A stretch of 64,000 bases of DNA, taken from positions 1 to 64,000 of the forward strand of contig JBBEBO010000155.1 in assembly GCA_040882265.1 (NCBI GenBank), given 5' to 3'. The notes below the pieces were generated by a model, which was not told the origin of the DNA, did no database searches, and worked only from the letters and a program-made list of their open reading frames with translations. The translations under genes were made by a program, and so were the position numbers. The stretch is from Brumimicrobium sp040882265. GTDB taxonomy: Bacteria; Bacteroidota; Bacteroidia; Flavobacteriales_D; Crocinitomicaceae. Positions 7,825-16,034 of this stretch are shown in pieces (the stretch's first letter is position 1; each line of letters opens with the position of its first letter).

Positions 7825-8961
7825 ATGAAGGATGTGTACATAACTAAATCAGCTAAGTTTTTACCCAATAATCCGATTTCCAACGATGAAATGGGAGAAA
7901 TTATTGGAACTTTTGAAGGATCTTCGAGGGTTAAGGCGATAGTTTTGAGAAATAATGGAATTCTCTCCAGGCATTATGCAATAGATAAAAATGGAAGTGT
8001 TACACATTCAAATGCAGAAGTAACTTTTGAGGCAATTAAAAGGTTGACTGGTTCAGATTTCAAAATGGATGAAATTGAATTGCTTTCAGTAGGTACTTCA
8101 TCACCAGATCAAAACATGCCTTCTCACGCTGCAATGGTTCACGGACTAATGGATACAAAACCTATTGAGATTAATTCTTCAGCAGGGATATGTTGTTCGG
8201 GCATGAGTGCGTTAAAATACGCTTATATGTCTGTAAAGTCAAACATGACAAATAATGCTGTAGCAGCAGGTTCTGAAAGGATTTCAACTTGGTTGTACTC
8301 GAATAAATTTGAAAACGAATTGGAAACTGTTCGAAGACTCAATGAAAAGCCAGTTTTAGCTTTTGAAAAAGAGTTTTTAAGATGGATGCTTTCAGATGGT
8401 TCAGGAGCGTTTTTATTGGAAAGTAAGCCAAATAAGAATAGTGAATACAACCTTAAAATTGAGTGGATGGAAGCAATGTCTTTTGCTAGTGAACTTGATG
8501 TCTGTATGTATGCCGCCGCAGACAAACTAGAGGATGGGACGTTGAACTCATGGAGCCATTACTCTTCTAAAGAATGGGGAGAACAATCTATTTTTTCGAT
8601 TAAGCAAGACGTAAAACTTTTGGATAAATACATTATTGATAAAGGGGCTAAAAGTTTAAAAGAGGTTATAGACAAGCATAACTTTAATGCAGAAGATATT
8701 GATCATTTCTTACCACATATTTCATCTTTTTATTTTAAGGATAAATTGATGAATGGGTTAAGAGATATTGGTGTGAACATTTCTGATGATAAGTTGTTTA
8801 CTAACTTAGATAAAGTTGGTAATGTTGGAGCAGGATCAATATACATTATGTTGGAAGAGCTTATGAATAGCGGAAAATTAAAAAAGAACGAAAAAATTTT
8901 GTTATCTGTTCCTGAAAGTGGGAGGTTCAACTTTGCTTATGCATTACTCACTGTTGAGTAG
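7825..8961 (+). CDS. darB: Ketosynthase III-like dialkylresorcinol synthase DarB
   Basis: Condenses two beta-ketoacyl/enoyl intermediates for the dialkylresorcinol ring. The 378-residue FabH-like thiolase fold keeps the catalytic set: C124 in GICCSGM, H298 in LPHISS and N333 in VGNVGAGS. A second cysteine, C123, sits next to the nucleophile. Longer than housekeeping FabH (about 320 residues), as DarB proteins are. It follows darA by 8 bases in the same operon. Confidence 0.87.
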   Translation: MKDVYITKSAKFLPNNPISNDEMGEIIGTFEGSSRVKAIVLRNNGILSRHYAIDKNGSVTHSNAEVTFEAIKRLTGSDFKMDEIELLSVGTSSPDQNMPSHAAMVHGLMDTKPIEINSSAGICCSGMSALKYAYMSVKSNMTNNAVAAGSERISTWLYSNKFENELETVRRLNEKPVLAFEKEFLRWMLSDGSGAFLLESKPNKNSEYNLKIEWMEAMSFASELDVCMYAAADKLEDGTLNSWSHYSSKEWGEQSIFSIKQDVKLLDKYIIDKGAKSLKEVIDKHNFNAEDIDHFLPHISSFYFKDKLMNGLRDIGVNISDDKLFTNLDKVGNVGAGSIYIMLEELMNSGKLKKNEKILLSVPESGRFNFAYALLTVE

Positions 8962-8978
8962 TTACTTATTTATTAAGC

Positions 8979-9410
8979 ATGTTTATGGAAACAATAATTT
9001 CGAAAAATAAAGTTGAAGAATTACTCCCTCAGAAGGATCCTTTTGTGATGGTGAGTTTTTTATATGAATTTAAGGAAACTTCTATTTCAACAGGTTTTGA
9101 AATTTCAAAAGAAAATCTTTTTGTTGAAAACAACCATTTCAATGAGTCTGGGTTGATTGAAAATATGGCGCAATCAATAGCTTTACATACGAATTATAAC
9201 TTCTTTTTACAAGACAAAATTGCTCCAGAAGGCTATATCGGTTCAGTCAAAAATGTAAAAATTCACAAGCTGCCTAAAATTGGTGAGACGATTTATACCA
9301 ATGTAAAAGTTTTACAAGAATTTATGGGGGTTACATTGGTTGATGCCGTGATAAAATGCAATGAAGAAGTAATTATTACAGCTCAAATGAAAACCGTTTT
9401 ATCGAAATAA
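8979..9410 (+). CDS. Hotdog-fold dehydratase-like protein (FabZ/ApeP type), His replaced
   Basis: A 143-residue single-hotdog protein in the family of 3-hydroxyacyl-ACP dehydratases. The segment equivalent to FabZ LPHRYPFLLVD reads LPQKDPFVMVS, so the catalytic His is Gln18, while the acidic residue in the central helix (E61, in GLIENMAQ) is kept. It may be an inactive partner of the intact paralogue encoded next, or act as a binding protein. Start ATG 8979, with ATG 8985 possible. 17 bases separate it from both neighbours. Confidence 0.75.
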   Translation: MFMETIISKNKVEELLPQKDPFVMVSFLYEFKETSISTGFEISKENLFVENNHFNESGLIENMAQSIALHTNYNFFLQDKIAPEGYIGSVKNVKIHKLPKIGETIYTNVKVLQEFMGVTLVDAVIKCNEEVIITAQMKTVLSK

Positions 9411-9427
9411 ATTATTATTTTCGAAAC

Positions 9428-9868
9428 GTGAAAATGCCTATTGATATCCGTAAGTTTCTTCCACATCGCGAACCAATGTTGATGGTGGACGAAATATCTC
9501 ATCTTACTGTTGATGAAATCATAACTTCATTAAAAATTAATACCGATAATATCTTTATCGAAAATGGCTTCTTCAACGAAACCGGAATCATTGAGAATGC
9601 AGCTCAAACAAGTTCAGGAATTATTGGTGGTACTTATTTTGATCTAAATGAAGGGGATGAGACTTATAAAATTCACGGATATATCAGTAAAATTAAGCGT
9701 GTAGATATTTTTAGTCTCCCAAAAGTAAACTCAAGCATAGAAACACGTAGCAAACTTATTTCAAGTTATCCTGGAGAAGGTTTTTTAAATTGTGATATGG
9801 TTTCTGAAACGTTTTGTGATGAAAAGAAAATAGCCGCTAGTAGTTTAAACTTAATTATTTACGTTTAG
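9428..9868 (+). CDS. 3-hydroxyacyl-ACP dehydratase-like hotdog protein (ApeP/FabZ type)
   Basis: Expected to remove water from 3-hydroxyacyl-ACP during polyene synthesis. In 146 residues it keeps both active-site markers: H13 in FLPHREPMLMVD and E56 in GIIENAAQ. Paralogue of the preceding gene, which has lost the His, so the two may form a heterodimer. Start GTG 9428 or ATG 9434; a -7-like TATTTTCG at 9416-9423 directly before it hints at an internal promoter. Last gene of the darA operon. Confidence 0.78.
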   Translation: MKMPIDIRKFLPHREPMLMVDEISHLTVDEIITSLKINTDNIFIENGFFNETGIIENAAQTSSGIIGGTYFDLNEGDETYKIHGYISKIKRVDIFSLPKVNSSIETRSKLISSYPGEGFLNCDMVSETFCDEKKIAASSLNLIIYV

Positions 9869-9969
9869 CCCTTTACAAGATTAGCAACTAATGTAGATTC
9901 AATATTTGCTAAGGAATTAGAAAAGTATACCATTCAACTCAGTTTTGTTTTTTTATCAAAATCACTATT

Positions 9970-10035
9970 GTCCGATATAAATTGAGACCTCGAATGAAAT
10001 GAGAGGTCTGTTTTACTTTTCCCGGACACTAGTGT
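9970..10035. repeat. Nested inverted repeats, possible IS-end remnant
   Basis: Outer arms gtccg (9970-9974) and cggac (10023-10027) enclose inner arms agacctc (9985-9991) and gaggtct (10003-10009). Directly after is the perfect palindrome acactagtgt (10026-10035). The sequence ttttcccggacactag is partly repeated at 39934-39950 (tttttctggacactgt). This resembles the end of an insertion sequence without its transposase, but no such gene is nearby. Confidence 0.4.
9985..10018 (+). terminator. Possible terminator of the darA operon
   Basis: A perfect 7-bp stem (9985-9991 with 10003-10009) around an 11-base loop, followed by gttttactttt, an interrupted T-rich tract. It is about 120 bases after the last gene of the operon and before the promoter of the next, so a terminator role is plausible. 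Confidence 0.45.
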
Positions 10036-10101
10036 ATCAAAATAATTAATCGGGCTTATTAAGCGAACTAATAAATCTTTATATCTATCTTTTAAGAAAA
10101 G

Positions 10102-10128
10102 TTTGCAAAAAAAAATTGTGTAGATTTG
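10102..10128 (+). promoter_or_regulatory. Promoter of the BtrH/ABC/ketosynthase operon
   Basis: TAGATTTG at 10121-10128 matches TAnnTTTG. The nearest TTTG (10102-10105) is 15 bases upstream, shorter than the usual 17-20. The first start codon is 23 bases after the -7 box. This would drive the long operon up to 20309. Confidence 0.5.
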
Positions 10129-10150
10129 TAGATTGAATTAGTATACCCTA

Positions 10151-10561
10151 ATGAAAAAAGACGCTATACCTCAAGATGAAGAAAGCTCATTGTCTAAAAA
10201 AGATATGAGAGAGGTTTGCTATGTAGTCAATGAAAAAGGCAAATATACTACTGGTTTAAGTTCAGGATGGAAAGCAAAAACCATTGCCCTCGATGTTACA
10301 ATTGAGCAAATCGAAGAAAGAGTTGAACAAGCCAAAGCATCCGTACTAGCTGGTAAAAAAAGTCCAATTGTTTATTTTATGGAGTTATGTAAAATGGATT
10401 GGAGCATATTAGCCAGTTATATGGAGAAGCCTAAATGGAAAATAAAACGACACGCAAAACCGAGAGTATTTAAAAAGTTAAATGCAGTTATGTTAAATAA
10501 ATATGCAGAAGTTTTTGAGGTTGATGTTGAGCAAATAAAAAATTTTAATGAAAATAGTTGA
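10151..10561 (+). CDS. Conserved small protein of the pigment cluster, HTH-like
   Basis: 136 residues, not recognised with certainty. The N-terminus is charged; the C-terminal half, from about residue 75 (MELCKMDWSILASYMEKP...) to the end, is helical and has the spacing of a lambda-repressor-like or Cro-like helix bundle, so DNA binding is possible but unproven. It is the first gene of the large operon and overlaps the BtrH-like gene by 14 bases, a translational coupling that suggests linked roles. No catalytic motif is visible. Confidence 0.6.
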   Translation: MKKDAIPQDEESSLSKKDMREVCYVVNEKGKYTTGLSSGWKAKTIALDVTIEQIEERVEQAKASVLAGKKSPIVYFMELCKMDWSILASYMEKPKWKIKRHAKPRVFKKLNAVMLNKYAEVFEVDVEQIKNFNENS

Positions 10562-11546
10562 ATTCCAACATCACCAATCTGCACATTGTGAGAACGGTGT
10601 GGCTTCAAATATTTTAAAATTTAATGGTTTAAATATTAGCGAACCATTGTTTTTTGGAATAGGATCAGGGATATTTTACGTTTATATCCCTTTTTTAAAA
10701 GTAAATCATGCGCCTGCAATTAGTTACAGACCACTTCCCGGTATTATTTTTTCAAGAGCAGGGAAACAATTAAATATTAAAATTAAAAGAGAGCGTTTTT
10801 CTAGTGTGGATAAATCGTTTGATGCCTTAGATAGAAATTTAGATCTCGGAATACCCTCAGGGCTTCAAGTTGGAGTATATCATTTACCTTATTTTCCTGA
10901 TGAATATAGGTTCCATTTTAACGCTCATAACCTTGTTGTTTTTGGTAAAGAAAATGGCAATTATTTAATCAGCGACCCAGTGATGGAAACAACTTCTATA
11001 TTAACACGAGATGAGTTAGCCAAAGTTAGATTTGCAAAGGGAACTTTTGCACCTAAAGGGCACATGTACTATCCCGTTTCAATGCCAGAATCAGTTGATA
11101 TGGAAAAAGCAATTATTTCTGGAATTAAAAGAACTACAAAAGACATGCTCGCTCCAGTTCCATTAGTAGGAGCAAATGGGATTAAATTTGTAGGAAAGAA
11201 AATTGCAAAGTGGCCAAAAAAGGTTGGCTTTAAAAAAGCAAATCATTATTTAGCTCAGATTATTAGAATGCAAGAAGAAATTGGTACTGGGGGAGGTGGT
11301 TTTCGGTTTATTTATGCTGCTTTTCTTCAAGAGTCGGCTGATATACTTGGGAAACAATCTTTTAATGACCTTTCGTTAGAAATGACAGCGATAGGTGATG
11401 AATGGAGGAACTTTGCTTTACAGGCATCTCGCGTTTGTAAAGAACGAACAAAAGATGAAAATGCATTCCAAACTTTATCTGATTTAATGATTAGCTTATC
11501 TGAAAAAGAAAAGAAATTCTTCTTAGACTTAAAAAAAGCACTTTAA
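10548..11546 (+). CDS. BtrH N-terminal domain protein, cysteine acyltransferase-like
   Basis: 332 residues with a BtrH-type N-terminal domain (C39-peptidase-like papain fold) and a helical C-terminal region of the DUF4872 kind. BtrH moves an acyl group from a carrier protein onto butirosin; a parallel role here would be transfer of the polyene acyl group from ACP to the resorcinol. Candidate catalytic residues are C14 (HCENG), H123 or H127 (RFHFNAHNLVVFG) and D143 (ISDP). Coupled by overlap to the upstream gene and 4 bases from the ABC genes. The function is inferred from family and context. Confidence 0.75.
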   Translation: MKIVEFQHHQSAHCENGVASNILKFNGLNISEPLFFGIGSGIFYVYIPFLKVNHAPAISYRPLPGIIFSRAGKQLNIKIKRERFSSVDKSFDALDRNLDLGIPSGLQVGVYHLPYFPDEYRFHFNAHNLVVFGKENGNYLISDPVMETTSILTRDELAKVRFAKGTFAPKGHMYYPVSMPESVDMEKAIISGIKRTTKDMLAPVPLVGANGIKFVGKKIAKWPKKVGFKKANHYLAQIIRMQEEIGTGGGGFRFIYAAFLQESADILGKQSFNDLSLEMTAIGDEWRNFALQASRVCKERTKDENAFQTLSDLMISLSEKEKKFFLDLKKAL

Positions 11547-11550
11547 AGAA

Positions 11551-12303
11551 ATGGATAGTATCATTAGCGTCGAAAATATTTCCAAAAGATATAAAAATAC
11601 AGATTTTCAAGCCCTTGATAATTTAAGTTTGTCCGTTAAGAAAGGTGAAATATTTGGTCTGCTCGGCCCAAATGGAGCTGGAAAAACTTCACTAATCTCC
11701 GTGTTAACAGGTTTGATTAAACCAGATAAAGGAACATTCTTTATTGATGGAGATGAGTTTAGTCGAAATAAAGACAAAATAAGACGCATTATTGGTATGG
11801 TTCCTCAAGAATATGCACTGTACCCCAATTTAACTGCCCGTGAAAACTTATTGTTTTTTGGGAGTATGTACGGTTTAAAAAAGGATGAACTTGTTGAGCG
11901 TATAGACAGTGGAATCCAAAAAATGGGACTTAAAAAATTTGAAAATAAAAGAATAGACACTTATTCTGGTGGAATGAAGCGGAGAATAAACTTGCTTGCT
12001 GGAGTTTTACACCGTCCGAAAGTTCTCTTTTTAGATGAACCAACTGTTGGTGTTGATGTTCAGTCTAAACACGCTATTATTAATTTCCTAAGAGATTTAA
12101 ATGAGAGTGGTGCAACGATTGTTTATTCATCTCATTTGCTCAATGAAGCTCAAACTTTTTGTACGAGAGTAGCAATCATCGATTCTGGAAAAATTGTGTT
12201 AGAAGGAGATACTGCTGATGTAATTAATAAAAGTGGGGATATAAAATCACTTGAGGAGGTGTTTATTGAAGCAACAGGTAATGAATTGAGAGATAATGTA
12301 TAA
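11551..12303 (+). CDS. ABC transporter ATP-binding protein
   Basis: 250-residue ABC-2 type ATPase. Walker A is G39-PNGAGKT46, the signature is YSGGM (138-142), Walker B is VLFLDEP (158-164) and the switch His is H195. It overlaps the permease gene downstream by 8 bases and is 4 bases from the BtrH-like gene. Likely drives export of pigment intermediates or product across the inner membrane; substrate is inferred only from context. Confidence 0.93.
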   Translation: MDSIISVENISKRYKNTDFQALDNLSLSVKKGEIFGLLGPNGAGKTSLISVLTGLIKPDKGTFFIDGDEFSRNKDKIRRIIGMVPQEYALYPNLTARENLLFFGSMYGLKKDELVERIDSGIQKMGLKKFENKRIDTYSGGMKRRINLLAGVLHRPKVLFLDEPTVGVDVQSKHAIINFLRDLNESGATIVYSSHLLNEAQTFCTRVAIIDSGKIVLEGDTADVINKSGDIKSLEEVFIEATGNELRDNV

Positions 12304-13582
12304 GATTTTCCAAGCTATATTTAAAGAGTTAAGATTACTCAAGAGAGATATTGTAGGTTTTGCAATCATTTTTTTGATGCCAGTGGTTTTGATTATTACA
12401 ATTACTTCAATTCAAAATAGTGTCGAAAACATCGATAAGAATAGTAGTTTACCAATCCTTCTTGCTAATGCTGATACAGGAGAGTTATCTGATGGAATCG
12501 CCAACGACCTGATTAATTCGAGTGCCTACAACATTATTTCGAAACACGAAGGGAAACAACTGTTAGAAGAACAAGGAAAACAACTTGTTAAAAGTGGAGA
12601 GTATAAAATCTTGATCGTAATACCTAAAGATTTTTCAAGTTTTGTAAATGAACAAACGAATAAACATGTCGATCGATTATTAAATCAAGTAATGCCTTCT
12701 GACAATGAATCAGGCAATAATGATTTTGAAAATGTAGATGCTGAAGTCAAAGAAATTAAAATATATTTTGATCCAGCATTGCGAGAATCTTTTAAGTCGG
12801 GCATAAAACGAAGTGTCGAAAACATGATTTCGGATCTTGAAAAAAAGACTATTTTTAATTCTTTTGAAAAAGAACTTGGAGAAGAAATTGATTTCCTTGG
12901 TGCATCAAACTTGATAAAATTTTCTGAAATATCATTAAAAACGGAGCAACATCAAATCTCTCCAAACGCAGTACAACATAATTTACCTTCATGGACGTTA
13001 TTTGCTATTTTTTTTATTGTTATTCCACTCTCAATTAACTTGGTGAAGGAAAAAAACCAAGGAACATACATCAGGTTGAGAACACTGCCAGTTTCTCGAT
13101 TTCAACTGATGATTAGTAAGATTTTGGTCTATTTAGTTGTTTGTATGATTCAGTTTTATCTTATGTTATTGGTAAGTGTTTATCTTTTCCCAGCAATGGG
13201 ATTACCAGAATTAAATCTCGACGGTAAACTAATTAATATGAGTGTCGTTGCTCTATTTGCAGGTTTAGCAGCAATTGGGTTTGGAGTACTTATTGGAACC
13301 ATAGCTAAAACACACGAACAAGCAGCACCTTTTGGAGCAACTGCTGTTGTTATTCTTGCAGCGATTGGCGGACTGTGGTTTCCCGTTTTTGCGATGCCTG
13401 AATCTATGCAGATGATGGCGAAGATTTCACCCATGAATTGGGGGCTTGAAGGCTTTTATGATGTGCTCCTTAGAGAAGCTAGTTTGTTGGCTTTATTACC
13501 AAAATTGCTTCTACTGTTGATTTTCTTTATTATTAATATTACTATTGCAGTAGCATATGAAAAGAAAACCAACCAAGTTTAA
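12296..13582 (+). CDS. ABC-2 type transporter permease
   Basis: 428 residues. One N-terminal membrane helix (about 22-40) is followed by a large extracytoplasmic domain (about 45-235) and five to six helices at the C-terminal side, the usual arrangement of ABC-2 permeases such as YhhJ/DrrB types. It overlaps the ATPase gene (8 bases) and the thioesterase gene (26 bases). Forms the membrane part of the cluster exporter. Confidence 0.9.
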   Translation: MYKIFQAIFKELRLLKRDIVGFAIIFLMPVVLIITITSIQNSVENIDKNSSLPILLANADTGELSDGIANDLINSSAYNIISKHEGKQLLEEQGKQLVKSGEYKILIVIPKDFSSFVNEQTNKHVDRLLNQVMPSDNESGNNDFENVDAEVKEIKIYFDPALRESFKSGIKRSVENMISDLEKKTIFNSFEKELGEEIDFLGASNLIKFSEISLKTEQHQISPNAVQHNLPSWTLFAIFFIVIPLSINLVKEKNQGTYIRLRTLPVSRFQLMISKILVYLVVCMIQFYLMLLVSVYLFPAMGLPELNLDGKLINMSVVALFAGLAAIGFGVLIGTIAKTHEQAAPFGATAVVILAAIGGLWFPVFAMPESMQMMAKISPMNWGLEGFYDVLLREASLLALLPKLLLLLIFFIINITIAVAYEKKTNQV

Positions 13583-14006
13583 AGAAGTTTCACATTTAAC
13601 GACTTCATTTGAAGCAAGAGTAAAGTTCAATGATGCCGATCCATTGGGTATTGTTTGGCATGGAAATTATATCGGTTATTTTGAGGAAGGAAGAGAGGCG
13701 TTTGGAAGAAAACACGGAATAAGTTATCTGGATATTCATAAAAATGACTTCACTACGCCAATTGTTGAGTCAAAATGTGAACACAAACTTCCATTGAAAT
13801 ATGGAGATACTTTTACTGTAGAAACAACTATTTTGAATACTCCAGCAGCTAAAATGATATTTAATTACACGATTTATAATCAGAATAAAAAAGTAGTTTG
13901 TACAGGACAAACAATTCAAGCGTTTGTTCATGTAAATGGTGAGTTGTCGCTTTACCCACCTGATTTTTATGAAGAATGGAAATCAAAAGTAAAATTTGAT
14001 CAATGA
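13557..14006 (+). CDS. Acyl-ACP/CoA thioesterase, 4-hydroxybenzoyl-CoA thioesterase type
   Basis: 149-residue hotdog thioesterase. The motif FNDADPLGIVWHGNY (24-38) is the 4HBT active-site pattern D-x-x-G-x-V-x-H-x-N-Y, with D28 as likely catalytic Asp. It could release or edit acyl chains during polyene synthesis (YbgC/ApeE-like position). The gene starts inside the permease end and its stop overlaps the next ATG (ATGA), so it is translationally coupled on both sides. Confidence 0.87.
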   Translation: MKRKPTKFKEVSHLTTSFEARVKFNDADPLGIVWHGNYIGYFEEGREAFGRKHGISYLDIHKNDFTTPIVESKCEHKLPLKYGDTFTVETTILNTPAAKMIFNYTIYNQNKKVVCTGQTIQAFVHVNGELSLYPPDFYEEWKSKVKFDQ

Positions 14007-15166
14007 ATTCTTTAAGTGCAGAAAATATAGAGGTTTTTGCTACTGATGGCAATTGTGTTTCTCCGCTTGGATGCAATTTAGAATCAAATATGGATCGATT
14101 ACTTAAAGGCGATATCGCAATTAAGAAATTGAATGATAAACAATTTGACGATAACTCTTTTTATGGAGCGATCATTAATGATTCTGAATTAAACACATCT
14201 TTTTCTCAACTTAACTATCAAGGTGAGTTTTCTAAACTGGAAAAAATGTTGCTTTTGGCACTTTCTCCAATAGTTGAGAAGCACCATAGTAGGTTGAATA
14301 AAAAATGCGGTTTTATCCTATCTTCCACAAAGGGAAATATAGACCAGATCAATACAGATATTCAAGCGTATTTTTTACACAACCTTGCAAATAACATTTC
14401 AAAAGCGATTGATTTGGAAGAAAAGCCCATTGTTTTGTCAAATGCATGTGTTTCTGGAGTAATGGCTGTCTCAGTTGCAAAAAGATTAATTCAAACAGGT
14501 GTTTACGATCATGTTGTTTTAGTTGCTGGAGACATATTTTCAACGTTTGTCTATTCGGGATTTCAATCTTTTCAAGCGATAAGTCCTGAACCATGTAGGC
14601 CGTACTCTAAACATAGAGATGGAATTTCTCTTGGAGAAGCTGCGGCAGCAATGTTTATTACAAAAGAAAAAAGTATTGCTGACAATAGTGGGTTTAAAAT
14701 ATCTGGTGACAGTTCAATTAATGATGCAAACCATATTTCTGGTCCATCAAGAACAGGCGAAGGATTGTTTAGAAGTGTTGAGAATGCTTTAAACGATTCA
14801 AATATAAAATCAAACGATATTGATTGCATTTCTTCTCATGGAACAGCAACACCTTTTAATGATGAAATGGAAGCACAAGCTTTTAGCAGAGCAAACTTAA
14901 CAAAAACCCCAGTTTTTAGTTTAAAAGGTTGTTTTGGACACACGCTTGGTGCAGCAGGTTTACTTGAAACGGTAATTACACTTGATGCAGCTCAAAATGG
15001 AGTGCTGCTTCCTTCTTACGGGTTTGATGAAATGGGAATTACGATACCGCTAAATATTACAAGAGAAATTCAAAAACAAAGTATAAATACTGTTTTAAAA
15101 ACGGCTTCTGGTTTCGGGGGGAGTAATACGGCAGTAATTTTTGAAAAAATTAAAAGTAATGGCTAA
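14003..15166 (+). CDS. Beta-ketoacyl-ACP synthase (FabF/KAS II-like)
   Basis: 387-residue condensing enzyme with complete catalytic triad: C149 (SNACVSG), H279 (SSHGTATPFND) and H313 (KGCFGHTLGAAG). It elongates ACP-bound chains with malonyl units. One of four intact-looking KS proteins in the cluster; which step it serves cannot be told. It starts in the ATGA overlap with the thioesterase gene and overlaps the next gene by 8 bases. Confidence 0.88.
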   Translation: MNSLSAENIEVFATDGNCVSPLGCNLESNMDRLLKGDIAIKKLNDKQFDDNSFYGAIINDSELNTSFSQLNYQGEFSKLEKMLLLALSPIVEKHHSRLNKKCGFILSSTKGNIDQINTDIQAYFLHNLANNISKAIDLEEKPIVLSNACVSGVMAVSVAKRLIQTGVYDHVVLVAGDIFSTFVYSGFQSFQAISPEPCRPYSKHRDGISLGEAAAAMFITKEKSIADNSGFKISGDSSINDANHISGPSRTGEGLFRSVENALNDSNIKSNDIDCISSHGTATPFNDEMEAQAFSRANLTKTPVFSLKGCFGHTLGAAGLLETVITLDAAQNGVLLPSYGFDEMGITIPLNITREIQKQSINTVLKTASGFGGSNTAVIFEKIKSNG

Positions 15167-15764
15167 CGGAATAAATCATTTTTGTAGAATTGAAAAAGGT
15201 CAGGTAATTCTTGATGATAAAATTATTTTTTCCAATAAAAAAGCTTCAACGTTTGATGTTTTTATAAAATCAGTTTATAAAGCATTCAAAATGGACTATC
15301 CCAAGTTCTACAAAATGGATCCACTTTGTAAATTGGCACTTATCGCAACATCAATATTACTCGATGATAAGGGTGAGCAAGTGGAGGAAGATATGGCTTT
15401 GATTTTGTCAAACAAATCGTCATGCGTAGATGTTGACTTAAAACATCAAAGCACAATAAATGATAAAGATTCATATTATCCAAGCCCAGCAAATTTCGTG
15501 TATACATTACCTAATATTGCGCTTGGTGAAATAAGCATTAAGTATAAATTAAGAAGTGAGAATTCTTTTTTTATCTTTGAGGACTTTAACCCTGAATTTA
15601 TGGTCAATTATTCGGAAAGTTTAATTCGATTAAAGAAGGCCTCAACTGCACTTTGTGCATGGGTAGATGTATATGAAGACAATTACAAAGCTTTTGTGTA
15701 TGAAGTTTTACCAAATGGAAAAACTGAAAATTCAGTAGCTAATTTATTAACAATGATTGAATAA
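15159..15764 (+). CDS. Ketoacyl-synt_2-like protein (truncated ketosynthase relative)
   Basis: 201 residues from ATG 15159, which overlaps the preceding stop; TTG 15141 is less likely. The SPANFVYTLPNIALGEISIKYK region (109-130) matches the form SPxxFxxSVhNAxxGxxSI of the short ketosynthase-like family PF13723. No ketosynthase Cys-His-His triad is present. In aryl polyene clusters such proteins are found with KS/CLF genes; a structural or chain-length role is possible. Followed after 4 bases by an acyl carrier protein gene. Confidence 0.65.
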   Translation: MANGINHFCRIEKGQVILDDKIIFSNKKASTFDVFIKSVYKAFKMDYPKFYKMDPLCKLALIATSILLDDKGEQVEEDMALILSNKSSCVDVDLKHQSTINDKDSYYPSPANFVYTLPNIALGEISIKYKLRSENSFFIFEDFNPEFMVNYSESLIRLKKASTALCAWVDVYEDNYKAFVYEVLPNGKTENSVANLLTMIE

Positions 15765-15768
15765 AACT

Positions 15769-16026
15769 ATGGAAGCATTAAAAACTGAACTTAAAGAGAA
15801 AATTATTACATCTCTAAACCTTGAAGATATTTCAGTAGATGATATCAATGATAATGATATGTTATTTGGAGAAGGTTTAGGGCTAGATTCTATTGACGCT
15901 CTCGAATTGATTGTTATGCTTGATAAAGATTACGGCATTAAACTAACAGATCCAAAAGAAGGAAAAAAAATATTTGAATCTATTGAAACTATGGCTAAAT
16001 ACATAGAAGAAAACAGAGCAAAATAG
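15769..16026 (+). CDS. Acyl carrier protein
   Basis: 85 residues from ATG 15769 (a TTG 12 bases upstream is in frame). Typical four-helix, acidic carrier; phosphopantetheine attachment at S41 in GLGLDSIDALEL. It carries growing chains for the surrounding ketosynthases and would be activated by the transferase at 6172. Differs from the second carrier at 36406, whose motif is LDLDSLDYVDL, suggesting separate polyene and resorcinol, or starter and extender, roles (inference). Confidence 0.93.
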   Translation: MEALKTELKEKIITSLNLEDISVDDINDNDMLFGEGLGLDSIDALELIVMLDKDYGIKLTDPKEGKKIFESIETMAKYIEENRAK

Positions 16027-16034
16027 ATGAATAA

